A stretch of DNA of 64,000 nt from Scytalidium lignicola (lineage: Eukaryota; Ascomycota; Leotiomycetes), in contig NCSJ02000049.1 in NCBI GenBank assembly GCA_002812745.2, positions 62,001 through 126,000 of the forward strand, given 5' to 3'. How positions within the stretch are numbered: position 1 is the first letter of the stretch; each line of letters starts with the position of its first letter. The notes beneath the pieces are model-generated. The model was not told the DNA's origin and did not search any database. It was given only the letters and a program-made list of their open reading frames with translations. Below are positions 24,270 to 36,845 of the stretch, piece after piece. A program made the position numbers and the translations under genes.

Positions 24270-24977
24270 ATGGCAACCACAATGCCCACGTTTATATCCC
24301 GGATTTCTCGCCTCTTTACGAGCTCATCACAACTGGGTCTTGGTACAGGAGGCGCTTCTGCAACGACTATTCCCGAAGGTGCACACAAAGCTACAGTCGC
24401 AGCAGGATGTTTCTGGGGTGTTGAACATATATATCGGAAACACTTTGATGGAAAGGGACTCTATGATGCAAGGGTTGGGTATATTGGTGGTGATACAAAG
24501 AACCCTAGTTACAGAAGCGTCTGCACGGGTACAACTGGGCGTGAGTATCCATACTTCCTCTTCTCCAAAGGCTCGGTGTTGTAAAGAAATACAGTGTACT
24601 GATCTAGTCTTTCAATAACAGACGCAGAAGCTCTTCAAGTATTTTACGATCCGCAAAGGATCACCTACAGAGAGCTAATTGAGTTCCTGTACCGCATACA
24701 CGATCCCACAACTTTGAACCAACAAGGTCCTGATATCGGCACTCAATACCGGTCAGGGATTTTCTATCACGACGAAGAGCAGAAGAAGATTGCAGAGGAA
24801 GTTACCAAGCAGGCAAATGAGAAATGGTGGAAGGGAAAGATTGCGACTCAGATTCTGCCAGCAGGAGAGTGGTGGGATGCTGAAGATTACCATCAAAAGT
24901 ACCTGCAGCCGGAGAATAATCCAAATGGCTATCAGTGTCCAAGCCATTTCCTAAGGAACTTCCCGCCATTGGAATAA
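24270..24977 (+). CDS. msrA: Peptide methionine-S-sulfoxide reductase
   Basis: Exons 24270-24540 and 24622-24977, with an 81-bp intron (GTGAGT...ACAG), give 208 residues. The catalytic motif GCFWGVEH has its active Cys at residue 47. Further family motifs are VGYIGGDTKNPSY, VCTGTTGHAEA (the HAEA part made across the intron), YRIHDPTTLNQQGPDIGTQY and YHQKYLQ. It reduces methionine S-sulfoxide in proteins, using thioredoxin. About 35 residues precede the enzyme domain and are rich in S/T/R, so mitochondrial targeting is possible, with ATG 24282 an alternative shorter start. The frame upstream of 24270 has no ATG. I am sure of the family. Confidence 0.95.
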
Positions 24978-25906
24978 ATATCTCATGCCATTGCTTTCCT
25001 GATACCGAACCTATTCTCCTGAATGTTCTAGGATATCTTGTTCAAGCATAATATGCTTATAGCTAACTGATATTGATAAAGATGTAAATATTATAGGAGT
25101 AGTTCACGGGAAGAAGAAGGAAATAGGTGTTATATAGAAGAGAAGTGATATAAGGAGAGGCACGAAAAAATGCATTGATGATCTATTAAATTGAATGAGA
25201 GAGGTTGTTCTTAATTGAATTAGTCAATATTAGCGCCGTCTTATATCATATAACTTCTAGCCTAAATACTGGCAGTATTTCTTAGTTACAAGGAGACTTC
25301 ACTAAGTTGTCGTTTTACAGGTTAATTAAATTTTATGCAAGGTTCGAGGCTTATACATCACACTTCTAGTTATCAAAGAACCCTGTCCTCATACATAACA
25401 GAGATTTTTAAAATAACAGCGCTACAGCACATCTGGGGTTTACAAGAGTACCAATAGCAAATATTTTGGCATCAAGAGAAGATTGCTACATTAGTATCAC
25501 AGAATAGTCCTTTAGCCTTGTAACTAAAAGCATAGAGGTACGTTAACATATATCAACCTCAACCTCAACAATAATTTTTATAAAGTATATCAATTTAAAC
25601 TAAGGAAGTGAGGCCAATGCTAAGTTCACGTTTCAGGGGGTATGAAAAACTACTGTAATCATGCGTGACATATTTATATATAATTTTTAGCTGCACTATG
25701 GCAATTCATATACAGAGTGATGGGATATTTAGAGAGTATAAAACAAGGAAAAGTCTTCTCCGCTATGAAGACAGCAAAAAAGAGTGGAGAGAATACCACA
25801 TCTTTTATAATTTTTCAACCTGAGTCCCTGACTCCTAAACCACCAAATAATGACAAATCCAGCCCGTAGGCATGTCCCCCCACCTCATTTCCAGTATGCG
25901 CGCCGT
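24978..25906. other. Convergent AT-rich intergenic region
   Basis: About 930 bp of strongly AT-rich DNA between the 3' ends of MsrA (+) and the GHITM-like gene (-). No gene or repeat recognised. Confidence 0.5.
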
Positions 25907-26987
25907 CTATTTTCTCCGATTCTGCTGCATCATCAAAATCTGTACGAACCGAATAAAGATGTTGAGGAAGTCGAGCTCCAGGCTAATACTCTCATTGACA
26001 GCATCTTTCCGAATGATGCCTCGCTCAGCTAATCTCGCATGGTGTAGGATCTTTTGAACATCATAAAGAGTGAAGCCACCAAACACAGCTAGACCTCCGT
26101 ATAGCCAGATGTTTTCAGAGAAGGCAAGCGCTCGGGTGGCGGTCGCGGGAAGGACGAGAGGAGCAAAGCCTGAAACAGCAACGAGAGCTACACCAGCAAG
26201 AAGAGGTCCGCCAAGGTACATGTATTTCTCTTGCTTAGCTGTTGCGCCGACGAAGGAGATAGAACCCATCATAGCTAAAGTGTAAAGACCGGCTCGACCG
26301 ATGATGGCAGGGGGTGCCATGAAAAGAAGAGGAGCAACAAATGCGGCCTGAGTAACGTTGAAAGCGGTCCAGAGACCATACTTCTGGATGTAGCTATAAT
26401 ATCATTAGTATTTTGCGCCTGGAATCAACAGATAGAGGATATACTCACTTATCGGGGCTTGTAGCTCTGGTTCCCATCATAGTGCCAATACTGAGACCTA
26501 GTCCACCGATCGCGACAATCCATGGGTTTGTAGCCATCAATCGGTATACGAATCCGCTCTGGAACATAGCTCTAGCAGAGAGACCGATGATACCAATACC
26601 CAATCCGGTATGCATGAAAGTATCATTTAAATATGACCGCTCAAATGCTGGCATCCCTCCATCTTCACGTGTTTCTCTGTTGAAAACTAGATTTATAGCT
26701 ACCAAAGTGGCTCCAAACATTGCCCCTCCGAATACCAGCTTCTGAACAAGCTCGCCTCGGTTCGCTGGAGCAACTTGCTGCTGCATATACGTTCTGGCCT
26801 GCTGTCTGAAAGTATTTCGAGCTTTGGAAAGAGTGGACGTCGGAGTAGCCATTCTCGAAGTAAAGAAACTGTTTGCAGGTCTACTGGAATGGAAAGCTCG
26901 GATGGGAGTAGATGTCTTAATGGCGGATTTCGAGATCGCTGCGATGCTCGAAGGCACCGCAAAGGGTCGGCGTAGTATAAAAGCCAT
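25907..26987 (-). CDS. Mitochondrial Bax-inhibitor-1 family protein, GHITM/MICS1-like
   Basis: Exons 26987-26449 and 26393-25907, with a 55-bp intron (GTGAGT...ATAG), give 341 residues. The N-terminus (MAFILRRPFAVPSSIAAIS, then RAFHSSRP) is rich in R and S without acids, a typical mitochondrial presequence with an RxFHSS cleavage-like site. About seven hydrophobic segments follow, including KLVFGGAMFGATLVAINLVF and GGLAVFGGFTLYDVQKILHH. The YDVQKI and LDFLNIFIRFVQIL signatures near the C-terminus are characteristic of the Bax inhibitor-1/TMBIM superfamily. GHITM (MICS1) is the inner-membrane member, linked to cristae organisation and ion exchange. That precise function in fungi is inferred. 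Confidence 0.9.
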
Positions 26988-27662
26988 TTTGAGATGAATA
27001 ATGTGAATTATATCTCAAGACGGTTGAGGCGTCGATGATGATGGAGAAGTTATATAATTTCTCGAAGATGGCAAGGCAAATAAAATGGAGTTAGTTATGA
27101 CGTCCCTAGATGGAAAGCTCGAGAACCTTGTTTATGCCTGAGGCAGAAATACATTACGCGTTAACTCCTCTGTTATCTCCGAACGAGGCTGAGCATCTTG
27201 TCATGAGTTTAGATTAAATTTGAAAAGAAAACGGTATGTTCCTTGTATCTAATAATTCAAAATCTGTGTGTATTCCAGAGGTAATAGTCGTCAAGTTAAT
27301 TGGCGAATAGGTCGTAGCTGGCTAGTTCTGTCTTGGCCACTTCATTATTCAAACAGTGAGGTTAAACTAAGTTAATAGATCATGTAGTATGGTATAATTC
27401 GCTCAATTTAATACAATGCGCCCTATGATCTTAAGAGTATAAAATTGACAAGACATCCAAACGCCACTTCATAAGCTTTATGCGCTTCGCTCAAGCCTCA
27501 ACACCATTGCACCAACACACTATCTCGGTATATTATGGCCAGAAGAAGAAAGAAGGGAAAAAGAAGTCATTATCATTCTAACCGGAAAAATAACAGACGG
27601 AGGATGACGCCGCGCAAATGATACTTATACAGATTCACCTAATGTGATGATGTCCGGCAGAT
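26988..27662. other. Intergenic region
   Basis: 675 bp between tandem minus-strand genes: the GHITM-like promoter and the kinesin 3' UTR. No gene seen. Confidence 0.5.
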
Positions 27663-30600
27663 TCATCTCCAGCCATTTTTGGTGCCGACAACGCCAGTGA
27701 CGCTTTCCCTGACTTTCGGAACATTAATAGAACTATTAAGCCTGACGGCAGCACTTGCCATGCTGCCACTGACCTGCCTGCTCTCGCCGATTGTGGTGCG
27801 ACGATTAGGTTTTGTGATTGGGGCAGTATGCGGACTGAGTACACTGGTATGGAAGCCAGTTTCCCTATCGCCTTTAATCATACGTCGAGCATGGCTAGCG
27901 GTGAAAAGATTCTCATTTGGAGGCGAACAGGTCATTGATGTGGCTGTTGGGCTTCGGCGTCGCTGAGTACGTGAGGTTGATTCGGGCAATGAATGGTTTC
28001 TAGAAATCGAGCTGGAACGTCTTAAGTGCTTGCCAATTTTGACACTCTCTGATTTGTCGACAGTCCATGAGTTTTCATTATCTGATGAGGAATTGTCATA
28101 ACTCTCACCCGTGCTCCTTCCCTCCTGTGCAGCTTCAACTGTATTAAATGAAGTGCGGTTCGTAGCCTTTCCAGCATCGATTGTTCGGAGGGGTGACTGC
28201 TCAGAATCAGACGATGATAGGCGTGATGCAACTGGTGGGGGAGGTGATCCTAGATGCTTCTTTGAAAGGAACCCGGCTTGAAATCTGTTCGCCTTCGGCT
28301 TGATTTCGAGAGATGATATGGGAGCTTGAGGAACTGGCGACGATCCCAAAGAATCATTAGATACATCCGCTGCAAGATATGAGGGAAGCTCAGGGAGAAC
28401 AACGCTTGGCTCAGAAGATGATACCTCTGGGTTGGAAGACGGCTTTTGAGGTGTCTTCTCGAATTCTGCTAAGGCCCCTGATTCCGCATCATCGCGCCAT
28501 CTGACAGTCCGCTTGGAGGTAGCACGCTTCTTGGGTGAGAAAGCAACACTCTTCTTTCCTAATGCTGGCTTTCGGCGTTTTGGAGAAGCTTTCATTGGTG
28601 AGGAGTAGACTGGTGGACTTGGAGCTAGGGCCGGCATCATAGGTATTCGGGGAAGATCTCCAATTGGCATATTGACGTGCGTCTTCTTCTTTGGCGTACC
28701 CCGTTTGCTTGGTGGGAAGGAATCGGCAACCTTGGCTGATCCATCTGGTTTTACCACTTCTGAGATAGAGTCAGTGCATGCTTGCAAGAGGCGCATTAGC
28801 ACTGTTTTCGCATGCTCTATTGCATCTTGTTCATTCATTGCGAGGATATCATTGAGCGAGGAAATGATGTCGATTTGGGCCGAAAGCAGCGCTTGCATAA
28901 CTGCCACATCGGCACCTTTCTCTTGCTCTAGGACTTCAAGTAAGGCTTCTCTTTCGGCGTTGATCTTCAAAAGTTCGGCTTCTCTCGTCAAATTGGCAAC
29001 GTCACTTCCGTCAGAAGATCCTTCTACATCAGATAGTTGACGGATACCATTTTGAAGGGCTGTCTCTATCGCCCGCTCCCAATTACCCTTGTCTAATCTT
29101 TGGTGGTAGTGTTGTCTGCTGCTTTCCAGCTCTACTAGGATTCCTTGGGCCGTCTTTCTCATTGCAGTAAGGCTGGATGGCATCTCTTCATATTCCCGCA
29201 TCTCGCAAACGCCATCAAATGCTGCAATCCAAGCCGACAGGATCCCAATCCTTCGTTCAATCTGCCGGAGTTTCTTCATATTATTTGCCTTCTCTTGTCG
29301 GTCCGAAGCTGAGCTATCGTATGCTGCCCGGATTCGTGATACACCTTCCTTAGCAATGACCTCTCTTTTCTCATTTTGCTTCTGGTACTTCGAAAATGCT
29401 ACCACTTCGTAGTCCTTCTGCTGAGCTCTCAATTCATTTATAAGAGCCATCTGCTCATCAATCTTAACAAGGTAATCCTTAACATGTCTGTTGACATTAT
29501 AGACGTTTCTTGTAACTTTCGTCTGGATATTTTTTGCCCGGTTTGCATACCGCAGAGTATTTTGCGTTTCATCGAAATGAGCACTTGACGGACTGACACA
29601 AACAATCATGACAGTTTTGCAGTTTCCACCAAGGGAAAATTTCAAAAGACGGGTGAGCTTAGAATTCCGGTACGGTACGTGGTTCCTCTTTCGAGCATCA
29701 CAGAGAGCGTTAATGCAACTACCAAGTGCAAGTAGAGATTTGTTGATATTGGCACCCTCAAGGAGTCGATCTCCTCTATTTTTTGTTGCACTAGCACGCT
29801 CACTGCCAGCCAGATCAATAATGCTAAGGGTAGCCATAGTATGTGGCTCGTTGACGTCTGCATTTCGATCTTTTTGGGCGACATTGATCTGCAAAACAGC
29901 ATGCGATCTTGATGATGTTGCGTTAGCTTCGGTTGGTGAGATAGTTCGATATTCATTGCCCTTGACTATCATATCCATGACCTGTTGTACATCCCGCGGA
30001 TGATGACTCGACAGTCCTGCAACAGATACTGACTGGTTCGCATCCTCACGTAACATTAAGCCCTGCTTGCTGCCTCCAGGAACAAGTAAATCCCTGATTG
30101 TTTCATTGTATATTTCAAGGTATGAAAGGGATAGTTCGGTAACTCTCTCATCGCTCTTTTCTGCAATTTTTTCGAAGAGCTCCTGCATTGTTAGGAAAAT
30201 AATACCGGGCTGCTGAGCTGTTCCAGTGATGGTATGCGTCTTTCCGCAACCAGTAGCACCGTATGCGAAAACAGTTGCGTTGTAACCGTCAAGTACACTG
30301 TCCAGTAAACCTCTCGTTGTTGCTTCATATACCTCTGCCTGTGTTGTGTTTTCGTCGAAGACTCTGTCGAAACCAAATGTCTGATCTTTTACTCTTTTAC
30401 CCATGTTTGGGACGACCGACCTCGAAAATTTCTGAATTGGGTTGTCCTCAGGAGGATCAAATATTCTGCTTCTGATTAGCTCATACTTTCATTTTCCGCG
30501 TTTGCGTTCAAACCTACAAGCACTTGTCATCTAAGACTTTAATTACGGGTCTAATACCCTTTTGACCCAGCTTGGGAGTGGGCACGCCGGCCAGTGACCC

Positions 30601-30820
30601 ATCACCAAGAAATAGTGTACCATCTTCACATTTTGTTCTGAAATGGGAATATTAGCATTACGGTAGATTAATGGCTGTAGAATTGAACATACATTTGTGC
30701 AGCTTCTCGTATTGTGAATGGTCGGACGCGGACTGAATTGACCGTTAGTATTAGATCTTGAGTAAGGCATGAATAAATAATACCCGCTACAGAAATTGAA
30801 GATGCCCCGCGGTCGGCCAT
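27663..30820 (-). CDS. kip3: Kinesin-8 motor protein (Kip3/Klp5/Klp6 type)
   Basis: Four exons, 30820-30784, 30732-30693, 30637-30518 and 30465-27663, with introns of 51, 55 and 52 bp, give 999 residues. All three introns lie in the first 200 coding bases. The rebuilt start is MADRGASSISVAVRVRPFT, the first kinesin beta strand. The motor has the P-loop FAYGATGCGKTHT near residue 134, switch I NATSSRSHAV, switch II DLAGSERAS, and YRNSKLTRLLKFSLGG. The neck RNVYNVNRHVKDYLVKID and the insert DPPEDNPIQKFSRSVVPN are typical of kinesin-8. A coiled coil follows to about 560, then a disordered basic S/P/K-rich tail. Kinesin-8 proteins walk to plus ends and promote microtubule depolymerisation, setting spindle length and nuclear position. 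Family assignment is firm; the symbol is by homology to yeast. Confidence 0.95.
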
Positions 30821-31533
30821 TTTGCAGGTATTCACCTGCCTCGACCGCTTTGATTTTTGCTGGAATAAAGGGGATAAGATTAAGAGTTACAACCTGCTAG
30901 GGAGACCTGCAAAAGTAACGAAACCTTTTACAGCCTAATCGGTTGTCCAAATTATATGAAAGCCAGATTCCAAGTCGAGGCAGCCGCTGCTACAATTTGT
31001 CGTGTTTAGCTGTTGTCGATGTCGTTGTCGTTCGTCGCTGATTGTTGAGCTTGTAGGTCATTTATCAAGAACTGTTTTCCAAATACGTATGATCTACATG
31101 TTGCTACAGTAACGATGCCCACTAGCTGCCCTGCCGAAACGCACCCCGGCCGGTAGTCAAAATAAGGCTACTCTCAGGCTACCGCATTTAGTTAATCTCA
31201 TAGCCGAGTCCGCATACAAGTACTTGGTGACCGATAACGAGCAGGTCTAGAATTATAATGATTCATTTCTTCACAAGTGCTTAACTAATGTACCATGGTT
31301 ACTATTGTGCATAACATACATATACACACACGCCAAGAATCACCAGGACTCCCATGAAAAATAGACGCCATGAAAGTTTGTGCCGTTGCAGTAACCAGCC
31401 ACGGCAATTACCGTCCATTAAAATGAAGATTCCACGTCCGCCACCTAACCAGTATCCGCAAACACCTTGTAAATATGACCATTCAAACCTTGATTTACAG
31501 AACTTTTGATATCCCAAATATAATATTTGTATG
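30821..31533. other. Intergenic region
   Basis: 713 bp between the kinesin-8 start and the 3' end of the Zn2Cys6 gene, both on the minus strand. It should contain the kinesin promoter. No gene recognised. Confidence 0.5.
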
Positions 31534-34401
31534 TCAAGATGCTGCTGCACCGGAGTGTCCGATGTCGAATATATTCAAAGGCCAAGCAGCACCCATAGTG
31601 CTCGAATTAGAGGCCGCCATATGACTCTGATCAGGCATCACATTTGGTTGTGATACTTGCGTTACTGCCATATCGGTAATTGGAGCGGTGGTTTGTCCAC
31701 TGTTCTCGGTATTTCCGAGATCTCTTCCCCCTAGTTGCATTAAGGCGTTAGCAGAGTAGCAATCTTGAGGCTCTAGGTTTCCAGCCATAGTCGAGGTCCA
31801 TTGCTGCCATGCATGGGAGGCAGGATTGTGTGGTCGTTGCCAGTTGTTAGGGGCAACTTGAGAAGCCTGTGCAGCAAATGCAGCTAGCAAGGGAGCTTCG
31901 ACCGAATCATTCGCTGGGTAATTCGTAAAGCCATGATTCTCTTGTGAGGAGTAAGTGAGAGCTGATGAATTTGAGTTTGAATCTGGATAAGCCGAATATT
32001 GCGTCGCTGCAGGATACGGTGTTTGCTGGTGTGAAAGACTATCTGTNGGGGGGATAGGTTGTTGAGGGAGCGTTGGATGAGCCATTTGCATCCACAAAAT
32101 GGTTATAGTTATTCGAAGTGGAAAATCCATTGGTTCCATTTACTGGCGTTTGAGCAACTTGAGGCTTAGTGTCCTCCAATGCGTGGTTGCCAGTCAAGAA
32201 GCCTGGGCTCTTGTTTGGTAGGCTCTTACTTAAGAGACCAAGAGTACCGTCTGTGACGACCTTGACGGCTTCACGCAGGCGAGTACCAGAACCTGTATCA
32301 TTAGCACTTGTACGAATCTGAAGATTGTTGTGTTACTTACCTAAATATGCCCCGATATCTCCTATAATATCTAACCACAAATCCATCTCCTCCCTGAGGG
32401 CTGCCAAATCAGCCGCAGTAGTCTCATCCCTTTTCTCCCATTGACCAAACAATGTCGTGGTAATAGCCATTACATATACAGCACTATTGTACCACGTCGT
32501 ATCCAAACTCTTGAGCTTCTGTATCTGTCGGACAATGCTTAACATCTGACGAGCCGATTCAACACAGATTCTCATGCTCTCAGCATTAAAGCTAGCATCA
32601 GTGGTCATTGAAACTGATGGATGCCGAAGCAGCAGACGGAATTCGAGGGCCCATGCCTGAGCATATAGTGCGAATACGCGACCTTCTTGCGAATCTTGTC
32701 CAGCCTCTCCTTTCACTAATTCAGGCGGTATGCCCTCTTTCCAATCACGTAATTTGCCCTCTAGACTCGATACCGTTGCAATGTACGTTTCAGGATGTCG
32801 ACGAACTGCATAAATTGTGCTATACATCTCCATATATAGCGGGAGCATCTTGAATACCTGCAGCCCGATTTTGTGATAACATCTGCCGGATGGTGGAGTT
32901 TCTAACCCGTTTTCGGATAACTGATCATCATCAATAGCCTCCGGAAGCTCAACATCAAAGTCCTCAAGTCTTAATACCATTGGTCGCCCAAGCTTGCCAC
33001 TTAAAGTGACATGAATCCCTAGAATCGACCAGAATGTGCGTTTGCGGATCTCAATATCTAAAAGGTTAGGAGTAAACTCGGGTGCCCATCTCTTCACAGA
33101 TCTATGCAAGCCCAACTCGATAGCTAGAGATATGGTGTTTTGAGTCAAAATCCAGCTAGCACCAGGCTTCGGAAAATTTCTGAGGTGAGAACAAATAAGG
33201 GTGAGGGCTTGAACATCTTGAGCCGTATGACTGCAGGAAAGTTGGTAGAACAGGCTCAATGCGTAGTGATAATGCAAATTTGATTGTTGATTGAGGTGAG
33301 CATGTTGAGTTGCATCCTCCCAGTTACGAACAGCATACTGGAAGAACATAATAGCGAAAACCATATGCACCATAACTGTCTCGGCTGTAGTAGGGCGGAA
33401 GCTTGGCTCATCGTATACCCGCGTTAACTGTCTAGGTTAGTAATAGTTAACAAAAATGGGGTGGTTTACGTACTAATTTGAAGAAGCTTGGTTTGTGGAG
33501 GATAGGTAAAAAGGGGTTAAGCACTCGAAAATACCATTGAGCATAGGTAAACCCATCTGCTCGTGGTGGCAGATCTATTTTCTCGATTTTCGGATTAATA
33601 TTCAATGCAGACTGTAAGAATGCTTGGTATGATTTGTTGTACAGCTGATGATGAAAGGTTTGATTATGTGGTTCATCCATATCTTCCGAAGCAAAATCTG
33701 CTATATCGATCTCCATCCCTAGGATCGATAATGCTGTGCCTTTGATAGAACTTAAATGCGAATTTCCAGGAGACACGCCTAGATAATTATCACCAGTACA
33801 GCCTGCACGGAAAGTAGGTAGCGCTCGGAACATATTTGTTTCTTGATGTTGTTGAGTTATCAAGGAATTTGTGCCTTGACTCGTAGGGTATGGAGTCCCC
33901 GAAAGGCCCCATCCATTCGTCTGAGCTTCTGATGCATTCCCATAATCATAACTGTTAACATTATTGGCGTGAAATCCGTTCGATGGTTTGATATCCACGC
34001 CATTCTGCATCAATCGTTGCTCCAGTTCTCGGATCCTTAGCTGCAGATCACGATTCTGTTGTTCTAGGCCCTCGACGTAACCCCGCGATGTCGCTCTACC
34101 CGTTATTCGATCAGTAGTCCGACATTCTGTGTTATTCTGCAAGCACGGCGAGCACCCGCCAGGAAGTCCATCGCATCGAATCTTACGAATCTGTGGAAGA
34201 TGTTAGCTATTGTTCCAATCAACCAGAATGCATACTCAAGGAGAGGTTTGGACATACTTTGCATCGGTCGCAGGCCTGCCCTGTCCTTGTTGACGATTGT
34301 AATCGCTTCTTGACTGCCTTCGAAAATTCCTCTGGATGCTCGATTCTAACTTGCTTTGGCGTGCCGTTATTGGGTTCTGAAGACGTTCGTTTTTGAGGCA
34401 T
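31534..34401 (-). CDS. Zn2Cys6 transcription factor with fungal-specific trans domain
   Basis: Four exons, 34401-34258, 34190-33474, 33427-32341 and 32292-31534; introns of 67, 46 and 48 bp. The zinc cluster at about residues 44-72 is split by intron 1: ACDRCKIRKIRCDGLPGGC followed by SPCLQNNTEC, with CX2CX6CX6CX2CX6C spacing. A coiled-coil linker follows (YVEGLEQQNRDLQLRIREL), then a fungal_trans domain over about 210-560 (YFRVLNPFLPILHKPSFFKL, FWSILGIHVTLSGKLGRPM). The last 250 residues are Q/N/S/P-rich. The N at 32047, beside a six-base G run, shifts the frame; leaving it out restores one frame to the stop at 31534, giving 901 residues, so I treat this as an assembly mark. The cluster and its TTDRITGRAT flank remind me of the NosA/RosA developmental regulators, a weak recollection. 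Targets unknown. Confidence 0.9.
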
Positions 34402-36010
34402 TCTCGAGAACAATGCGCCGGCTCTTGCCGTTTTGTGTGTGGAAGAAGCCGTAACACGCCCAAAGGGCTCGTGGATGTTCTCCGACTCGTATTCCTGTCT
34501 GGCACAGCCAGAACTTGGGGCCAGGAGAGGACAGTATGATTGAGAAGTGTCGTTCTGCCTTTGCGACTGCCCCTTGAAGATTTTAAGGAGGAACCATGCA
34601 ATATCATCCTAAGAGGCATTCAATTCTAGCTGCGGATGGCAACGGCTTCGGATAACGACAGCGACCAGTTCAGCAGGACTGGCTTGGGATACGTCGGCCG
34701 AGGTCAACACTAAGATAGAGGCAAAAATGTAGCTCTATGAGAAGAGTATCATCTTCTTGCCTTACTAGGAGCAGAAATTGGTCTCCCTGGATAGTTTCAA
34801 CTGATTTTACTTGGAAACCACAAAGATAATGATAGTAATACGTGTAGCAGGATAGGGTGAAACGACGGAATCATTTATCAGAAAGGGCATCAATATTCAA
34901 CAAACCCATTCACCAGCGATTTTTAGAGCATATAGTGGGTGGGGAAGTATAGCAGATATTTCCATTAACTCACCATAATCTAGACAGGATCGATTTTACT
35001 ATTCCGTGAAGATACTTGCGGTTGTGTACACCACAACAAGTCTTGTCTCCAGCCTCTGGAATCCTCTGACTCAGGTGAGCTCTTTGACAATAGCCCCGAT
35101 CGAAGTCTATCCTCAAGCCTAAAACCTCTTACTAGTCTAACGACTTGAAAAACTCAAAAAGATTTATTATTACTGATAGAGAGCCAAGTATGACAACGCC
35201 AACCATCACCAGTTGACGAGATTATGTACGGCTGAAACAGGACCACAACTTAATATGCACAACCAAAACGCCGCGACCACCCTACCTTACTGTAATTCAA
35301 GGTCTGATGCAGCACAATAATATAATCTTGAACCAGTCTGTATACTATGTCACTCTGATCATTCAAAATTACCTGCTAGTATGGATAGATAATAGGGCGT
35401 ACTATACAAGACCAAATTTCAGCATATCTTTGATTGGTAGGTGACCAAAATAACCCCAAACCAGAGACATTTTCGTCTCTCCGAACGATCTAGACCCTTT
35501 TGCAAACAGCCATTCCGCCGCCTCTCCTTACCGAGAAAAAGCTCACCACCCTAAAAGCACTGTTCTAGCTAGCGGAGCTATTTTTTATTGGGTAAGCTTT
35601 GAACTGCGAGATGCGTCATCTTTGGGCGAATTAACGTACGGTACAGTAAGAGCAAGCGTTCTGGACTCAAGCCCCAGCAAATCATCGGAGATTATTCAAA
35701 ACGTCCCGCACGTAAGGCACAAGGGGATTGCCTACTGTAAAGAACTTCACAGCCCCCAACCATTCACAACATCAATACGTACGAGGCTGCCACTCAGCTA
35801 TCTCAGCCTTTCGTAAAGCTGCCCAACGCGGTGACAAACCTGTTGTATCTCCTTACTGTATCGCTGGTCTAGCACAGCAAGTCATTAGTTAGTTAACTAT
35901 CCATCTTTGAGCATTTCGCTTATGTCATCGATCAAAACTAGAATCGAATAACTAATACGAGGCCAGTTGAGCAAGTTTCACAGCTTCACTGTTAAGTCAC
36001 ATTCGCCGCC
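34402..36010. other. Divergent intergenic region (1.6 kb)
   Basis: Lies between the starts of the Zn2Cys6 factor (-) and Cgi121 (+) and should hold both promoters. An ORF overlapping 34236-34619 in another frame is a shadow of the zinc-cluster exon and its leader. GTACGGTACAG occurs near 35638. No further gene. Confidence 0.5.
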
Positions 36011-36845
36011 ATGTCAGGCCTTCTTCAGTCCTTCAATCTGGAACACCTCCCACTCAGCCACACAATACATATCGCTCTCTTTAAAAATGTGAAGAACTCA
36101 GCCTTCCTACATCAGCAGCTCTTGGCTGGAAATACCGAATTTGAATATGCTTTTCTGGATGCTAGTCTGGTTAGTTACTCCTCTCAAGACTCCGTCTACG
36201 GCATTATTAATACCTCATCGGATATTACTCCCTTAATTTGGTGGTTTCGACTTTTAAATCCTGTTCACGTGACTCACTACTCTTCTTACTGACTCAAAGT
36301 ACTGCGAACCATAGATCCTTTCGAGGTTACACATACTCTCAGCTGCATATAGGGCTGTGAATGATTTGCTAGAGAATCGATTACGGAGTAGAAATGTTCA
36401 TTCCGAGATTGTGTTCTCATTAAGCCCAAATAATAATGTCTGAGATCTAACATCAGCTTGATTCAAGCCCATTGTTCACAGACCACTTCAACTAACTCCT
36501 AAACAGATAGCAGAATCTTTCCGTCGCTTTGGTGTCCAAGCCACTACACAAAACCTTCTCGTTGTCAAGGTTTCCACTCCCCTCCGGCCCATCACAGCCG
36601 AAATGGCGCAAACGCACCTCGATGAAGTCATCGAGGGTGAGCAAGTATCCTTTGATGATGATAATTTAAGTGATATGACGGATGTTGCAAGAGTTAAGAA
36701 GATATATAAACTCAATACTGTCAATTCAGTGAATGGAGATGCATTGAAGAAAGGCGTGGTTAACGGAGCTGGAAAAGGTAAAGATTGGAGGAGGGAATTA
36801 GAAATTTTATTGTTGGGAGCTATGGCTCTTAGAGGAGTGAGTTAG
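36011..36845 (+). CDS. cgi121: KEOPS/EKC complex subunit Cgi121
   Basis: Exons 36011-36169, 36315-36437 and 36507-36845 with introns of 145 and 69 bp, all phase 0, give 206 residues. Family motifs rebuilt from the exons are [20 protein letters not shown], then [38 protein letters not shown] and, at the C-terminus, [16 protein letters not shown]. This is the TPRKB/Cgi121 fold that binds Bud32 (PRPK) in the KEOPS complex, needed for the t6A37 tRNA modification and linked to telomere upkeep. The second intron has an uncommon donor, GTCTGA, and the first GTTAGT, but the reading frame and homology leave little doubt. The gene is divergent from the Zn2Cys6 regulator, 1.6 kb away. Confidence 0.92.

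Noticed and set aside
20020..30820. A metabolic gene cluster around the sugar transporter
   Set aside because: Neighbours (MsrA, GHITM-like, kinesin-8) are housekeeping genes with no common pathway.
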